Of a DNA stretch of 64,000 nt, positions 35,642 to 46,787 are shown one piece after another. The translations under genes and the position numbers were made by a program. Under the pieces are notes generated by a model. It was not told the origin of the DNA and searched no databases. It saw nothing but the letters and a program-made list of their open reading frames with translations. Every line of letters begins with the position of its first letter. Position 1 is the stretch's first letter. Source of the stretch: Norana najaformis (taxonomy: Eukaryota > Annelida > Clitellata > Crassiclitellata > Hormogastridae); contig OZ029919.1 of the NCBI GenBank assembly GCA_964023275.1, positions 9,068,202 through 9,132,201 of the forward strand, written 5' to 3'.

Positions 35642-38600
35642 GTATGTTTCTTTATGCAACATCTACGTTGCTGTAGGCTTATTATGATTATTATTAGGCC
35701 TATTGCTGCAACTATTGAGCGCCGCTACATAATGATTAAGCATCAAACGATGGTGTTGAGCAATTGTGAGTGAAAGACTTGTTCAAGGTTCCGGCACAGT
35801 ATCCGTATCAGATGAAGTTTGAACCCGTACTCTGCATCGAGCAGAGAATACGGGTTCTGACAAGCCGAATCGCTCTAAGCCATTCGATTACAGTGCAGTG
35901 GCCTTAATCAAAGTACTCGTCACACAATTACATACATGCTCTTCTAGATTATGGGTTTGACGCATTTATTTATAGTAAGATAAATATTCGTATAAAATCA
36001 TAAGTTATTTCCTAAAAAGAGCAGACTATCTTTAGCCTCGTTAATTAGGGGTAACAAAGTCAATGGTCCATCCTCAATGACTTAGACCTAATAAAGGATA
36101 TTGTTGAAATGGGGCTAAAAAGATTGAAATATTTCGATATTTCAGTTCAGAGGTGACTATTGCTACGCAGCTCGTGGATTAAATTTGGTGCAGTGTTGAT
36201 AGCAAGAATTCAAACTTCGAGACCAAGACAATGAGCTACCAAGACAGAGACTGGTGGGTATCAAGACAGAGACTGTTGGGTACCAAGACAGAGACTGTTG
36301 GGTACCAAGACAGAGACTGTGGGGTACCAAGACAGAGACTGTTGGGTACCAAGACAGAGACTGTTGGGTACCAAGACAGAGACTGTGGGGTACCAAGACA
36401 GAGACTGTTGGGTACCAAGACAGAGACTGCTGGGTACCAAGACAGAGACTGTGGGGTACCAAGACAGAGAGTGTTGGGAACCAAAACAGAGCCTGTGGGG
36501 TACCAAGGCAGAGGCCGAAACCAAAATATGAAAAGTGCATCATTTCTTTCGTTTTTGTCATAATTTCTTATCATTTCATATTAGGCCCTATGTGAATGCA
36601 AAATTTGCTATTTCAGTGTTTTATTATACATTTTTGTATTTCTTTCGATTATAAACAAATTAAATGACTCGCCAAACAACCTACTGAATTTCGATAAGTA
36701 AACCGCAACGAATCAGTTATTAGCAAACCAGAGCTGTACATGTGGCAGAATAGATCTGAAAAGACAGACAGAATTTCTTAACATTCCTGGGACTGCGCTT
36801 CCAACTTCCGGATTACCAATTCACATGGGAACAGGCCAATTTGGCTGTGCAAAAACAAGACAGTTTGCACAAGACTTACCGAGGCCGCTTGATCAAGACG
36901 GAGCAATTTTTTGCTTCAAGATATAGTCCAAAAAAGCCAAGACAAGACCGAGACTGAGATCAAGACAATAGGTTTCCAAGACAAAGAACGAAACTAAGAC
37001 ATTAAAACACTTGTCTCGAGACGTCTCAAGACCGAAACTCAATTTCAAGACCACACAATCCTGATTGGCTGGATGCTGGAGAGTCTTATCTCGACTTATT
37101 GGTCCAACAGTCTAACAATTATCGGCGTGCTTCTTTGGTTTGCAGCGGTCTGTCAGTCGCAATCTCCCTGTCTTAACGGAGGAATATGTTTGAAGAATAA
37201 CGAGTCCATCTGCAGCTGTCTCCCCGGTTTTGTTGGAGTACACTGCGAAACTGGTATATTGACTAATTTCTTAACATGCTCGTCTTTTCAATCCATGATA
37301 GTAATCGTCCATTAGTTAAAGCAACATTACATTTTAGTAGCCTAATGCGAATACTAGGCCTATCTCTTTACGTCTCTCAGTAATGCTGGTGAATACTAAT
37401 ACTAATACAAAATGGCGTTTCTTGTTAAGCAATTGTCTCGAGACAAGTGTTGATCAGCGATTATAAAGCTGCCTTTCAGAATTATTATTACAGATAGAGC
37501 TAAATGGCTTTGCTAATGCTTTAAAAAATGACCGGCAATAGCCAGTTAGCATTTTCTGATATTTAAATTAATAAAAGTTATATTGTACAAAATAAGAATA
37601 AACTTAGCTTCAGTTTCATAATGCAAACAATTTTGTTTATACTTTTAACGACGCATTTGCAATTAATAATTTTGTTTCGCTACATATTTTGCTTGATTCT
37701 GTTAACAGCGGACACCAAGCAGCTGAAAATAACTGCCAGTGAGACTCTCTACGCTGTTTACGTAGACGCGAAACAAATTCCGCTGGTCAACGGAACGGTT
37801 TCTGTATCCACGGACAGCATCGCAGTCGGGTCCCTAAGCCGGGTGATCGCCGTGATGGCCATTCATCTAGCAGGTGGTTGTCCCGGGATACTGCTGTCAA
37901 TCACCGACAACAAGGGCGACTACGTCGTGAGTGATTCCGGGTGGAAGTGCTCGAACAATGCCAAGACCGGGTGGTACGAGCTGGGTTATGACGATGGCGC
38001 CTGGCAGTCTGCTATCGAAGTGAAGCTGAATCGAGTCACGAACGACACGGTCTGTCCTGACTTGCCACACCTGAATGACATCAGCTCCAGTGCCTTCTGG
38101 ATCTGGACGACTGGTCAAGCGATTTACGACATCGTCGTCTTCTGCAGAAAAATTCTACGTAACTACCACACTTGATATTTCTTCTCATGCATCAGTATGT
38201 TCATATGTAATGCATTGCAGCGCAATGTAATGCAATGTAAATGTTAATATTTATGTAGCGCCTCTATGTACATCTCAGAGGTGCTCCTTGTCAGCCTACC
38301 AATGGCAAGCACGAGTCATTGACGTCAGACTATTATTTGTTGTAGCCCTAGTTTTGCTAATCTCTGAACGATGGCCAACTTGAACCGATACACTCGGTGT
38401 CCTAGCTCGAGCTCTTATCTTCACCACCACCACCACCATCACCACCACCACCACCATCACCACCATCACCACCACCACCATTATCATCATCATCATCATT
38501 ATTATTATTATTATCATCATCATCATTATTATTATTATTATCATCATCATTATTACTATTACTATCATTATTGTCCAATAAACTTTGATGTCATTATGTG

Positions 38601-41600
38601 TGTTTCTTCGTGTAGCGGTGTGCGGAACCTCGCCTTGCCAAAACGGAGCTTCGTGCAACGTAACCGCAGATCGACTCTGTACCTGTCTTCCCGGCTTCAG
38701 CGGATTTTACTGCGAACAAAGTAACATCGTACTAATGTCTGATACCATAGTTACCAAAGTACTAATGCTTAACAGCACAATGAGTAATACTGTTTGGTAA
38801 AACAGCAATGCGTTAGATCCCAAGTCGTAATATTTCAAATCCAATTCACTATCATCAGTAGAATTAGATTTATGGATTGATTTAAATATCTGATATCTAT
38901 CCTACGCCCATTCAAATGGGCTGCGGTGGCGAAGGATCTCAGCCGATTAATTCACTGAAAAATGAACAGGGTCGAGGCCATCCGGTCGCTATACAAAACG
39001 TGTACAGTTACAGTTATACCACTAAAATTAGATATATAAAACCTTATCGAATAAAGACATTGCAATTTGCCTAAATAACCATATATACAGTATATAGGCC
39101 CTAATTCAGATCTTGAACGTATTTCATAACAGGTATTAGCAACAGGCATATAATAAAAATAGTAATGAGATTTTTAGCTCCGCTATCGTGTAACTCGGCT
39201 AAAGAGAAACTAATTGTTATCTTCTGTGCAAAGCCCGACCTATCAATATGGCGGCTACTGTTGGAGACCGAGTCACAATCAGCTGCCGTAGAACTTCTCA
39301 GTTTCTGACTTGGTGGTTCACGAGCACTAATTCAATGCCCAACTCCTCCGTTGCCCTTGTGAGAGACTGCCAGGTTCAGCAGCAGTTCGTCGGATCCTAC
39401 GACGTGGAGGAACACGATCTTTTCTGTAATCTGGTAATTCTGAATGCAACGCTGAGCCAGGGTGGCACCTACGCCTGCGAAGACCCCTACTCAGACGAAA
39501 AACCTGCCTCGGCTCAGCTGGTGATTCTCGGTTGGTAGGCCTAACATAATTGTTTCAAACTCTTTTTAAACAGCTTTGTGATCAAACACTGTCCAAGTGC
39601 ACTAATGACCCTATACACTTGAGAATGTTTCAGAATCCTTTATTTATCGCCATGGATAGGAAACGTAGAATAGTCGAGTAGTCATTTTACATGGCCTATC
39701 TAACCTACTCTGAAGTTCTCAAAGCAGAAAATGCTTGTAGATTTTTCGCCTTTTGTTATAAAACAATAAAATTTGGTTAGCAAAGAGATAATAACACATG
39801 GTGACAGAGCGGAACCAATATGTTATTTAACATTTAGCATAATCGTAACACTTGCATTGACGAGTAACATTGTAATGTAACATTGTAATGTAACCTCAAC
39901 TTAGCTCGTTATCTATGGTGTTATATAAAGTGACCTAATTATATTACAATACATGTACTTAGCTTCTATTTTAGCATGGCTTAGCAGAGTTAAAGTGCTA
40001 CGTACTTTCGATATCGGTCTAAATCCCTTAGTGCATAAGCTTGACCAATGCTACTTAATCGAGGTGGAATTTGTTGTAGAACATCAGAATTCAGTGGAGC
40101 CATCTGGAAACTCAGTTCTCATTGGCCAGATTCTGACCCTGAGTTGCGTAGCTCTATACAACGGAAACTGGGCCCCCAAAATTAAATGGTTAGACCCCAC
40201 AGGAGCTCAACTTACGAACGACACTTATACGATGACGCAAAACAGTGTCACTTCTTATGTTCAGGTTCAGTCCTACTTTCCAGAGATTCCGCACTTCACT
40301 TGCACTACGTACTTCGAGTCTACTGAAGCGCCCCCAAGCGATGATGAAGAACTCATAGCCACGAATGTCCCTTCGTACGTTGAAAGCTGGACAACGCCGA
40401 CTATAACAGTGAGTAAGTATTGAAATGTGATATTTTATACTTCTCGAATAAACATTTCCTACACATTTCCTACATTAATACATCCTTTGTACAATAAACT
40501 AATTCTGACAGGGAATTAACTGGGCATCGCCTATAGAAAGTTCTAACTGTGCATATACATTTATGCAGCGCCTCTGAGAGAGTTGAACTAAGCATTAAGA
40601 CATTCAAATCACCGGATAAGCTTACTGGCTGCAGGAGTTATAACAAATTGTCTCGCAAGAGGGGGCACTGAGATTCGAACTTGAGCCGCCAGCCACTCTA
40701 TCATAGTTAGTTAGTTACCTAGGCACTTAATATAGCGCCTTTTAGTAGACCTTATCTCACCAAAGTGTTGCCTTCGCAAACCTAAATGATGTTACAGTTC
40801 ATATAGAACAAAATGCTCATCAGTAAGCAGACAGTGCTCAGATCACTATAAAGTCACCACTGAAGGACTCGCGCATACACGCAGAGTCCAACCAACAGAT
40901 CCCATGTAGTGTTAACAGTTGGCACCGCGTTCAGAGTCCCTGGACAGCGTTGCATCGAGGATGAGCAACGACGACAACCGATGACATCAGCAGTACACGG
41001 TTGCCTCACCGTTAGCACTCCCTCATAGATGGAAGAAGACGCAGCGTAGATAGTAACAATATCCCTGCCAGTATTTCAATTAACATTTGATGGGAACCAT
41101 ATGGGCCCTGTACGGGTCCTACATGGGATTATGGGTCCACTATGAGCCCCATAAATTACATTACTTTGGCATTGTCACTTTCAATGGCTCTACATCAAGG
41201 CAAAGTTTCTGGATGTTCGAGTGTCATTCGCCCTCTGATAAATTGTTTTTAAGCATCTCGGGCATCATTTGTACATTAATGAGGAGTGCCTTCGAGAGAT
41301 TCTCTGAAGGCGCTATTTTAGTGTTTAGCTACAAACATACAACATATATACACATAAAATGCATACAATAGAGACAAGGGTTTACCTGCGAGTGTAATGT
41401 TCAGACTGTCCAGGTGGTTTCATTCACCTGTCTGGAGCAGAGAGCTGCTTTCTATCTCTAATGGAAATTCTCGACTGGGAAACTGCTGGCCTGAGATGCC
41501 GTATGCTTTTCCCCGGAGCCTATTTGACGATGATAATGAGCGCCCCAGAAAACGATGCTGTTGTTGCTTACATCACTTCTTTGGGCGGTAAGTAGAACGA

Positions 41601-43103
41601 CTTCTTTACGTGAGATCTCGGCGCTTTGAAAGGTTCCTAAATGAAGCTATCTAAGGCATATGTGGGTATGAGTGCGCATTTGTATTTGACTGTTAATTAG
41701 TTCTGATCAATGCACGTGTCATCTGCAAGTGTACGTGTGTACTTGTTTAAGAATCGGATGTTCTGTATAGCGCCTTCTGAGAACTTTTCAAGTTGTTATT
41801 ATTGTCATCGCAAATTTCTATAACGCCATTTCAACAGAAAATTCTCTTCAAATTTGAGCACCTCTGCTGCGAGTAAAAAGTTTTTCCAAGGGATGGCCAA
41901 AACGCTAGATAACTTTGTACAGCTACTGAGTGTTTTTAGTAAGTCTCTGACCATTAACACATGTGAAGGCTGTCAACATAACAGAGATTGGTGCTCGCAC
42001 TCCGAAGGACAGCCCGGAAGTTAAAGGTGCTGAAACATGAAACACTCTAACAGACCTAAAGAGTGCGATAAATTGAAAGTGTTTCTTGGGTTGTCTACGG
42101 CGGAACAAACTGTGTTTATCGTGGAAAATTGTTCCAAAAAGACTTCCATTTCACAGTAAAACAAAATGTGCCCACATTTATACGGAAGCACGGGACCAGC
42201 AAGTCCCCACGGGCTGCAGGACGCTATAATCATCGGCCTGGCTCGGGACAGGAATAAAGAGCTGTCTGCTGTATTCGGCGTCGCAACGACTATTGAGGCC
42301 TGCGCCATGAGAAATATCTTAAATGTGAACATCTCAAACTCAACCGGAAGCCAGGGCAGCGTGTCTCGAATGCAGTTCGAAGCATGCGAGAATTCTGGGA
42401 CATGCTGTAATAATGTTATAGGAAAAATGAAGCCGCTAACATTTCATATATACGGGGTTAGCTCTTCTTGGTAGTTATATTGTTATTGTAAGCACGTAAT
42501 ATGTAACCCGATGTAATGCAGTAGAAGCTTCAATTAATATCGCTGCTTAGCGTCTACAGTGATTTGGGGGTATTATTGTATTCGTGAAAGATTTTGAGTT
42601 TGTTACTTAAGTTCAGCTTAGCTTAAACATCTTGAAATCAGCTTCTTTGCCTTTCAATCCCTCTGTTCCGTTAGTGATTTATTTAGATTTCTTTGCTCGT
42701 AGTTTTATGCTATCGAAATGTAAACATTATCAATAAGTTCTCTTCAAGTGGCGGAACATAATTATGGGCCTTATGGATTACGCTGCGTTACATTGTAACG
42801 TGTATAGCAACTGTTTGTTTAAAACATATGCTACGATTTTATCTAGAGAGCCTGTGTACAACGAATGGTGGTTTCTGGACTAGCGGTCAGATGTGGAATC
42901 CAAATCAATGCGGAGACCCTTACGTATGGAAACCGAACAACTCCACCTGGATACCGTTCGGCTACGAGAGCTGGTTGGACGGAATGCCCGACTGTTATCA
43001 ATCGGAGAACACTGCCGTATTCTGGCCGGCAACTGATTTTCTTTGGAACGACATCAGCTGGGAAGCACCTGCATGTCCACTATGCGAATACGGTCCATTC
43101 TGA
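35189..43103 (+). CDS. Modular gene 1: secreted/extracellular lectin-like protein (5' partial)
   Basis: Eight exons read in order: module a (35,189-35,641), EGF (37,146-37,253), module b (37,709-38,158), EGF (38,616-38,720), Ig (39,234-39,530), Ig (40,080-40,412) and a two-exon C-type lectin domain (41,405-41,587; 42,847-43,103). Every junction is phase 1 and the joined frame has no stop for 727 residues. Modules a and b are about 150 aa with four conserved cysteines, read as galactose-binding-like beta-sandwich domains. EGF, Ig and CTLD calls rest on their cysteine and tryptophan patterns. A poly-A signal AATAAA (43,115) follows the stop. The signal peptide was not found upstream of module a. 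A contiguous frame from ATG 37,073 gives a hydrophobic leader directly before the first EGF and would make a shorter 601-aa form. Function is likely glycan or pathogen binding outside the cell; this is inference from architecture. Confidence 0.82.
35700..35895 (-). mobile_element. tRNA-derived SINE (same family as 0.9 kb)
   Basis: On minus: GGCTTAGAGCGATTCGGCTT (A-box side), GAGTACGGGTTCAAACTTC (B-box), GGAACCTTGAAC, TGATGCTTAATCATTATGTA and the end GCGGCGCTCAA. It sits in the intron directly after module a of gene 1. Confidence 0.6.
36236..36515. repeat. 22-bp minisatellite, about 12 copies
   Basis: Unit GGGTACCAAGACAGAGACTG plus TT or TG. It lies in the first intron of gene 1. All six frames stay open, giving a cluster of overlapping spurious open frames (for example VGYQDRD and LSWYPTVSVL repeats). 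Confidence 0.95.
37146..37253 (+). CDS. Gene 1 exon: EGF domain
   Basis: Six-cysteine EGF: C-x5-C-LNGGI-C-x7-C-S-C-LPGFVGVH-C. 108 bp, phase 1-1, donor ACTG|GTATAT. The frame is also open leftward to ATG 37,073 through a hydrophobic stretch (LTIIGVLLWFAAV), so this exon may double as a first exon. Confidence 0.88.
37709..38158 (+). CDS. Gene 1 exon: module b (four-Cys galactose-binding-like domain)
   Basis: Acceptor GTTAACAG|CGGAC; donor CTAC|GTAACT; 450 bp, phase 1-1. Landmarks: LYAVYVDAKQIP, VIAVMAIHLAGGCPGIL, SDSGWKCSNNAKTGWYELGY, FWIWTT, VFCRKIL. Pairs with module b of gene 2 (51.9 kb). Confidence 0.85.
38422..38580. repeat. (CAC/CAT/TTA)n trinucleotide repeat
   Basis: CAC then CAT then ATT blocks directly upstream of the EGF exon at 38,616, inside the intron. 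Poly-His and poly-Ile/Met frames are by-products. Confidence 0.92.
38616..38720 (+). CDS. Gene 1 exon: EGF domain
   Basis: C-GTSP-C-QNGAS-C-x7-C-T-C-LPGFSGFY-C. Acceptor TCGTGTAG|CGGTG; donor CAAA|GTAACA; 105 bp, phase 1-1. Confidence 0.88.
38905..39015 (+). mobile_element. tRNA-derived SINE, family C, 3' fragment
   Basis: Contains GCCCATTCAAATGGGCTGCG, GGCGAAGGATCTCAGCCGAT, AACAGGGTCGAGGCC and GGTCGCTATACAAAA. It matches the 3' half of the copy at 31.0 kb and lacks the tRNA head. Lies in the intron between EGF and Ig exons. Confidence 0.8.
39234..39530 (+). CDS. Gene 1 exon: Ig-like domain 1
   Basis: V-type Ig pattern: VGDRVTISC, then WWF, and LNATLSQGGTYAC for the F-strand cysteine, with an extra cysteine pair (VRDCQV, LFCNL). 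Acceptor GTGCAAAG|CCCGA; donor CTCG|GTTGGT (weaker donor); 297 bp, phase 1-1. Confidence 0.8.
40080..40412 (+). CDS. Gene 1 exon: Ig-like domain 2
   Basis: LIGQILTLSC, then IKWLDPTG, and PHFTCTTYF gives the cysteine-tryptophan-cysteine core of an Ig fold. Acceptor TTTGTTGTAG|AACATC; donor AGTGA|GTAAGT; 333 bp, phase 1-1. Confidence 0.8.
40560..40718 (-). mobile_element. tRNA-derived SINE-like repeat
   Basis: On minus, AGTTCGAATCTC (B-box) lies after GATAGAGTGGCTGGCGG, with a body ending AGAGGCGCTGCATAA. Probably related to the copies at 0.9 and 35.7 kb. Confidence 0.45.
40722..40990 (-). mobile_element. Interspersed repeat E, copy 1
   Basis: TATAGCGCCTTTTAGTAGAC followed by GCAAACCTAAATGATG, AAGCAGACAGTGCTCAGAT, AAAGTCACC, GAGTCCAACCAACAGATCCC and GTCCCTGGACA. 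The same order occurs at 48,714-48,935 and, shorter, at 56,872-57,000. The GGCGCTATA end suggests a minus-strand 3' tail. Confidence 0.65.
41405..41587 (+). CDS. Gene 1 exon: C-type lectin domain, N-terminal half
   Basis: CPGGFIHLSGAESC, then LDWETAGLRC and a PENDAVVAYI helix match the first half of a C-type lectin fold. Acceptor ATGTTCAG|ACTGT; donor GGCG|GTAAGT; 183 bp, phase 1-1. Confidence 0.82.
42100..42480. other. Unassigned open stretch in the CTLD intron
   Basis: A plus frame (42,166-42,474) and a minus frame (42,021-42,332) are both open. The plus frame has several cysteines (FEACENSGTCCNN) but no recognised fold and no phase-1 splice sites that fit the gene. It may be an old element. 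Confidence 0.25.
42847..43103 (+). CDS. Gene 1 terminal exon: C-type lectin domain, C-terminal half
   Basis: NGGFWTSGQMW, GYESWLDGMPDCYQSEN, then LWNDISW and the closing PLCEYG cysteine, then TGA. The WND calcium-site motif is kept, but the sugar-specificity triplet reads MPD where EPN or QPD is usual. Acceptor TTTATCTAG|AGAGC. Confidence 0.82.
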
Positions 43104-43114
43104 TGCTCACGGCC

Positions 43115-43120
43115 AATAAA
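43115..43120 (+). promoter_or_regulatory. Poly-A signal of gene 1
   Basis: AATAAA starting 12 bases past the TGA of the C-type lectin exon, giving a very short 3' UTR. Confidence 0.6.
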
Positions 43121-43124
43121 GCCT

Positions 43125-44785
43125 ACACTTTTAACATTGCCACTATTATTGTAACAGAACAGCAGTGTGGCCCTTTTAAGAGAAAATGTCTTCTAACGGC
43201 AGATAAAATACAGCAAAAACGCTTACTATTATTCATTCGCGGGTGAACATTACAGCCACTGAAACAGTAATGTGGTCCGAAAGCTTCTCGACAATAATTA
43301 TTGTCTGGTAGTAGTAAACAGGTATTGAAAGACTCTTGTTGTCTCTTATGGGGATCAGATAAACTTGAGTGGCTCTGGGATGCGTGAAGTAGATATATTA
43401 TGGCATAACATGGTTTGCATTAGGAGCAACCTCTTAAACTTGCTGAACTCCAAAACAACTGCCCTGCGAAATCTGAAAAGACTGAAACACTACTAATGCA
43501 CTAAGATGAAGTCCTACAGCTGAAATTAAAGTACTGACAAAGTAGCCAAAACAGAAGTAAAATTTTATGACCAAACTTAGCAATAATCCCTAAACCACGA
43601 GTTTATCTATTTCTACACACCTATATGTCCACATAAAGGTTTCCTTTTGCTTGAAAACCTGTGGATAAGTCCTCTGACTCGTCGATCGGTCAAATCTACG
43701 GTTTCATGATGAAAGGCTTATCGCCTAGTTAGTCAGTTCGGGTGATAACGTTGCATCGATTTGACTACCATCTGCTTATGTACATCAGTTTGGCCTACAT
43801 ATTGCGTGATACACTACCAAAATCCAGGTCGTAGCTTCTTTAGAGCTAGAAACGGCAGCACTGTTAAAGAAGAATGCAAAAACTGGGAAGTCGAGCACAG
43901 ATAAATTAAGTTACTTGGATACAGCACCACTTAAGCTGACGATCACATCCATCACGATGGTGGCTTTGGATCCCTCCACTATAGTCCATGAAAAGCGTTG
44001 TTGGCCCATGACAGTTGCACTGATTTGCCAAATTCAGATTATTTTTGTGACAATAGCATTTGAGGCTAAGAGCCAGAAACCGTTTGAGGCATTCTGGTAG
44101 ATTTAAGCCTGCTTACAATTTTATGACAGTTTAAGACGTTTCAGCTGCACAAATAAAAGTGCGAGTTTAGTTTCTGAATCGGTTATTTAATAAATCAAAT
44201 TTGTTTGGAGACATTCCAGGAAGCCAGTACTTATTCTTCTAAAGACGCGGATTAAGAATTATTGGTCCTCATAGAAAATGTACTGCCATTTCTAGTGTAC
44301 TTGTGATTTTTTCTAATTAACCATAACCCCTCAATTGACACGACAGTCATATAAATTGGGTTAGTTAAAAAATCACGTTTTTCTTATTTTCGCATATTCT
44401 ATAAAACCTACGACTTTACCACTTATTATTCTAGGGTTTGCAGACACATTTTGTGCCAAATGTGCTTGGTGCTCATCACTTTTTAGACATTTTTTCTTCT
44501 GTAACAGTATTATTTCACCATGATTAGTTCTTTATCGCCACACCTGTGCCATATGAAGTTTGAACAAATTCAACTTACGATATCTTTTAGTAGTCCGATA
44601 GCCTGGCTTGCAAGTCTGCCTTGTTTGTCAGTTGATCTATAATTAGTAATGTTCGTGTAATTAATTGTCCGCGTATCCAACTCACAGAGTATGCGATGCG
44701 ATAAAGAATACTTTGTGAAGTCCATCGAAAATATGTCATGTAAGTATGCATGCCATTAACACAAGTGCTAAATAACATGCCCAGC
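43125..44785. other. Intergenic between modular genes 1 and 2
   Basis: No exon or repeat recognised. The open frame 43,915-44,100 has no family resemblance. Confidence 0.4.
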
Positions 44786-44788
44786 AGT

Positions 44789-44959
44789 CATATGTAGGAC
44801 ATTTGAAGCCCGTATGACAATATTTCCATACGGGCTTGCTATGCCTTACATATGCCTTTAACATAAGTGTTACATAACATCCCAACATCAACGTCATATG
44901 TAGGACTTATGAAGCTCATATGACAATATCCCCATACTGCTTTATATACCCTACATATG
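44789..44959. repeat. Two tandem imperfect palindromes (hairpin-forming)
   Basis: Copy 1 (44,789-44,854) pairs CATATGTAGGACAT...AAGCCCGTATG with its near-complement CATACGGGCTT...ATGCCTTACATATG, including a perfect 9-bp inner stem GCCCGTATG/CATACGGGC around ACAATATTTC. Copy 2 (44,895-44,959) is 106 bp later with a weaker stem. Possibly a small palindromic MITE family or a hairpin RNA source. Confidence 0.6.
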
Positions 44960-45969
44960 CCCGCCAGCAGCCGACAAGACAAGAACGTGAAACACGATGT
45001 AGTTTGAACTAAAATGCTTGCAAGGCCAGAGCCATATAAGTTCATGAAAACACATCAGTTTAGGAGTTTGGAGTTACCGGCTTACGCTGGGGTCCGGACA
45101 CGACTACAGTTAAGTGGACAGTTCAGTTTGGAGTTTAGTTTGTAGTCGGTCTGATTGCGAGATACGGGGTTCGGGCTTCTTACAAGTTCTAGGGTCAGTA
45201 TATGGGAAGACGCGCTGAGGAGATTAAGGGAGACGACAGATCAATGTTGAGTGTACAGTAGCTGAGCCCAGAAGTCTCTCGGAACTCTATTCGTCGTTGA
45301 CGTCCTCGAATGAGAAACCCGTTCCCGTCAACACTTTACAATCGGCTTCGTCATAGTCCAATCTCTGCCTTTTCGCCCTATCCACCGCACATCGCTCCCC
45401 CATCCTCGGGGGTTCACGGTAATGCGTGTCTACTTAGGTGAACTTTTGCGTTTTATATTTTTCAGTAGAACTTTGAACTTATTGACCATTGTAATAGTTA
45501 TATTGATAATACTTTTAGCTGTCTGCATGTATAACTTAGATCATTACTAACATTTGTTTCATTTCTTTACTATCATGTTATAATTTTCGAGCATAATCCT
45601 AAAACTGCCTCAAAAGTCCCAATTGGTTAATAAATGTATTCAATAAAGCCACAGTTGCCAGAGGAATATCACACCAGGGCAGACATCTTTTAAGCCGAGA
45701 ATTCTATGCCACTAGTATATTATTCGTTAAATTTGCGTTATTGACTGCAAGAATTGTTATACACAATGAGATGTAGATAACAGTTACATTATTTTAGTTT
45801 CTTTCTGAATTTCCAAATGTACCAATGAACATTATTTATTTATTATTTATTTGAAGCAACCATTGTTTGCTCTAACGTGCTTCAGTTTCATCCTGCAAGT
45901 TAAAAATGCGATTTTTCCAAATGCTGAATTAGTAGTTTGAAATTCTAGCTTAAGAAGCGTTTGTACATC

Positions 45970-46180
45970 TGTGAGGTCGTGCATGGTGGTCTATCGGCAA
46001 CCCCTTTGATTTGTGATGTAAAGGTTGCCGGTTCGAGCCTGCTGGCGGAATCTGGGTAACAACCTTGGGCTAGTTTTTCGCGCACACTTCTCTCTGTCAC
46101 CAAGCAATTGAGTTTGGTATACCGGCGTAAGCTGGGAAGTAAACGACAAGTCCTGTAATGCACTGGTCTCGTGTCCATTA
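45970..46180 (+). mobile_element. tRNA-derived SINE, family F
   Basis: Head CATGGTGGTCTATCGGCAAC (A-box region) and GGTTGCCGGTTCGAGCC (B-box), then a body with CACTTCTCTCTGTCACCAAG and GGTATACCGGCGTAAGCTGG. It lies about 0.5 kb upstream of the gene 2 promoter. Confidence 0.6.
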
Positions 46181-46654
46181 CCTTAGGTTTCGTCTATTAC
46201 CGGCTCAAAGGCCGAAGATCGGAAAATGAGTGCCTCCCCAAACGTTCCACTACGAGATATGGGCGCTTTAGTTTTTGCATTTTTGACATGCATTGCCACT
46301 TCCTGTTTGGGCGGCGAGTCTTCCAGTACTCAATAATTTTTCATCATATCACAAAATATGTACTCAAACAAATCAAATCGATCAAAGTAACATAAGCCTG
46401 TTTTATCTCAAGAACATGTTCATGCTCATGCTATTGAGCCTAGACATATGGTATTATTCGAGAAGGTCGCTGTCTGCGGTCATGAACGCGATCTATTTCA
46501 TCGTTGCTACCAATTATAATTATCTGAAGAAAGGACGATCATTTATTTATCTAGGAAAGCAGAATTTGATACCGTGTGTATGTCGATTGCTCGTCAAGTG
46601 ATGAGGTTTAAGCGTAACTCGATATCGTTAGACTTATCTCTATGTACTCGGTTG

Positions 46655-46660
46655 TATAAA
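46655..46660 (+). promoter_or_regulatory. TATA box of modular gene 2
   Basis: GTTGTATAAAGG lies 64 bp upstream of the ATG at 46,724, leaving room for a start site near 46,685-46,690 and a short 5' UTR. A GATA-type TTATCT is at about 46,634. Confidence 0.5.
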
Positions 46661-46723
46661 GGACGAGTGTCTAGCAGGGTCCGAGAGCAACACGAGAAAG
46701 TGCGTTCAGGAATAAATGACAAA

Positions 46724-46787
46724 ATGGCGTGTTTGATTCGTTTGGTTATTGCATCGGCATGTTTAGCCATCGTCGTAAACGCAACAG
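46724..46787 (+). CDS. Gene 2 exon 1: signal peptide
   Basis: MACLIRLVIASACLAIVVNA: short basic start and a hydrophobic core of about 15 residues. The ATG sits in a good context (ACAAAATGG). Donor ACAG|GTGACT, phase 1. Confidence 0.85.

Noticed and set aside
36163..36595. Six overlapping open frames (VGYQDRD / LSWYPTVSVL)
   Set aside because: Products of the 22-bp minisatellite inside an intron of gene 1.
38296..38724. Poly-histidine and poly-Ile/Met open frames
   Set aside because: Translations of the CAC/CAT/ATT repeat. The true EGF exon at 38,616 is in a different frame.
42166..42474. Extra exon of the C-type lectin gene
   Set aside because: The two flanking CTLD exons already join in phase with a complete fold; this frame has no matching phase-1 splice sites.
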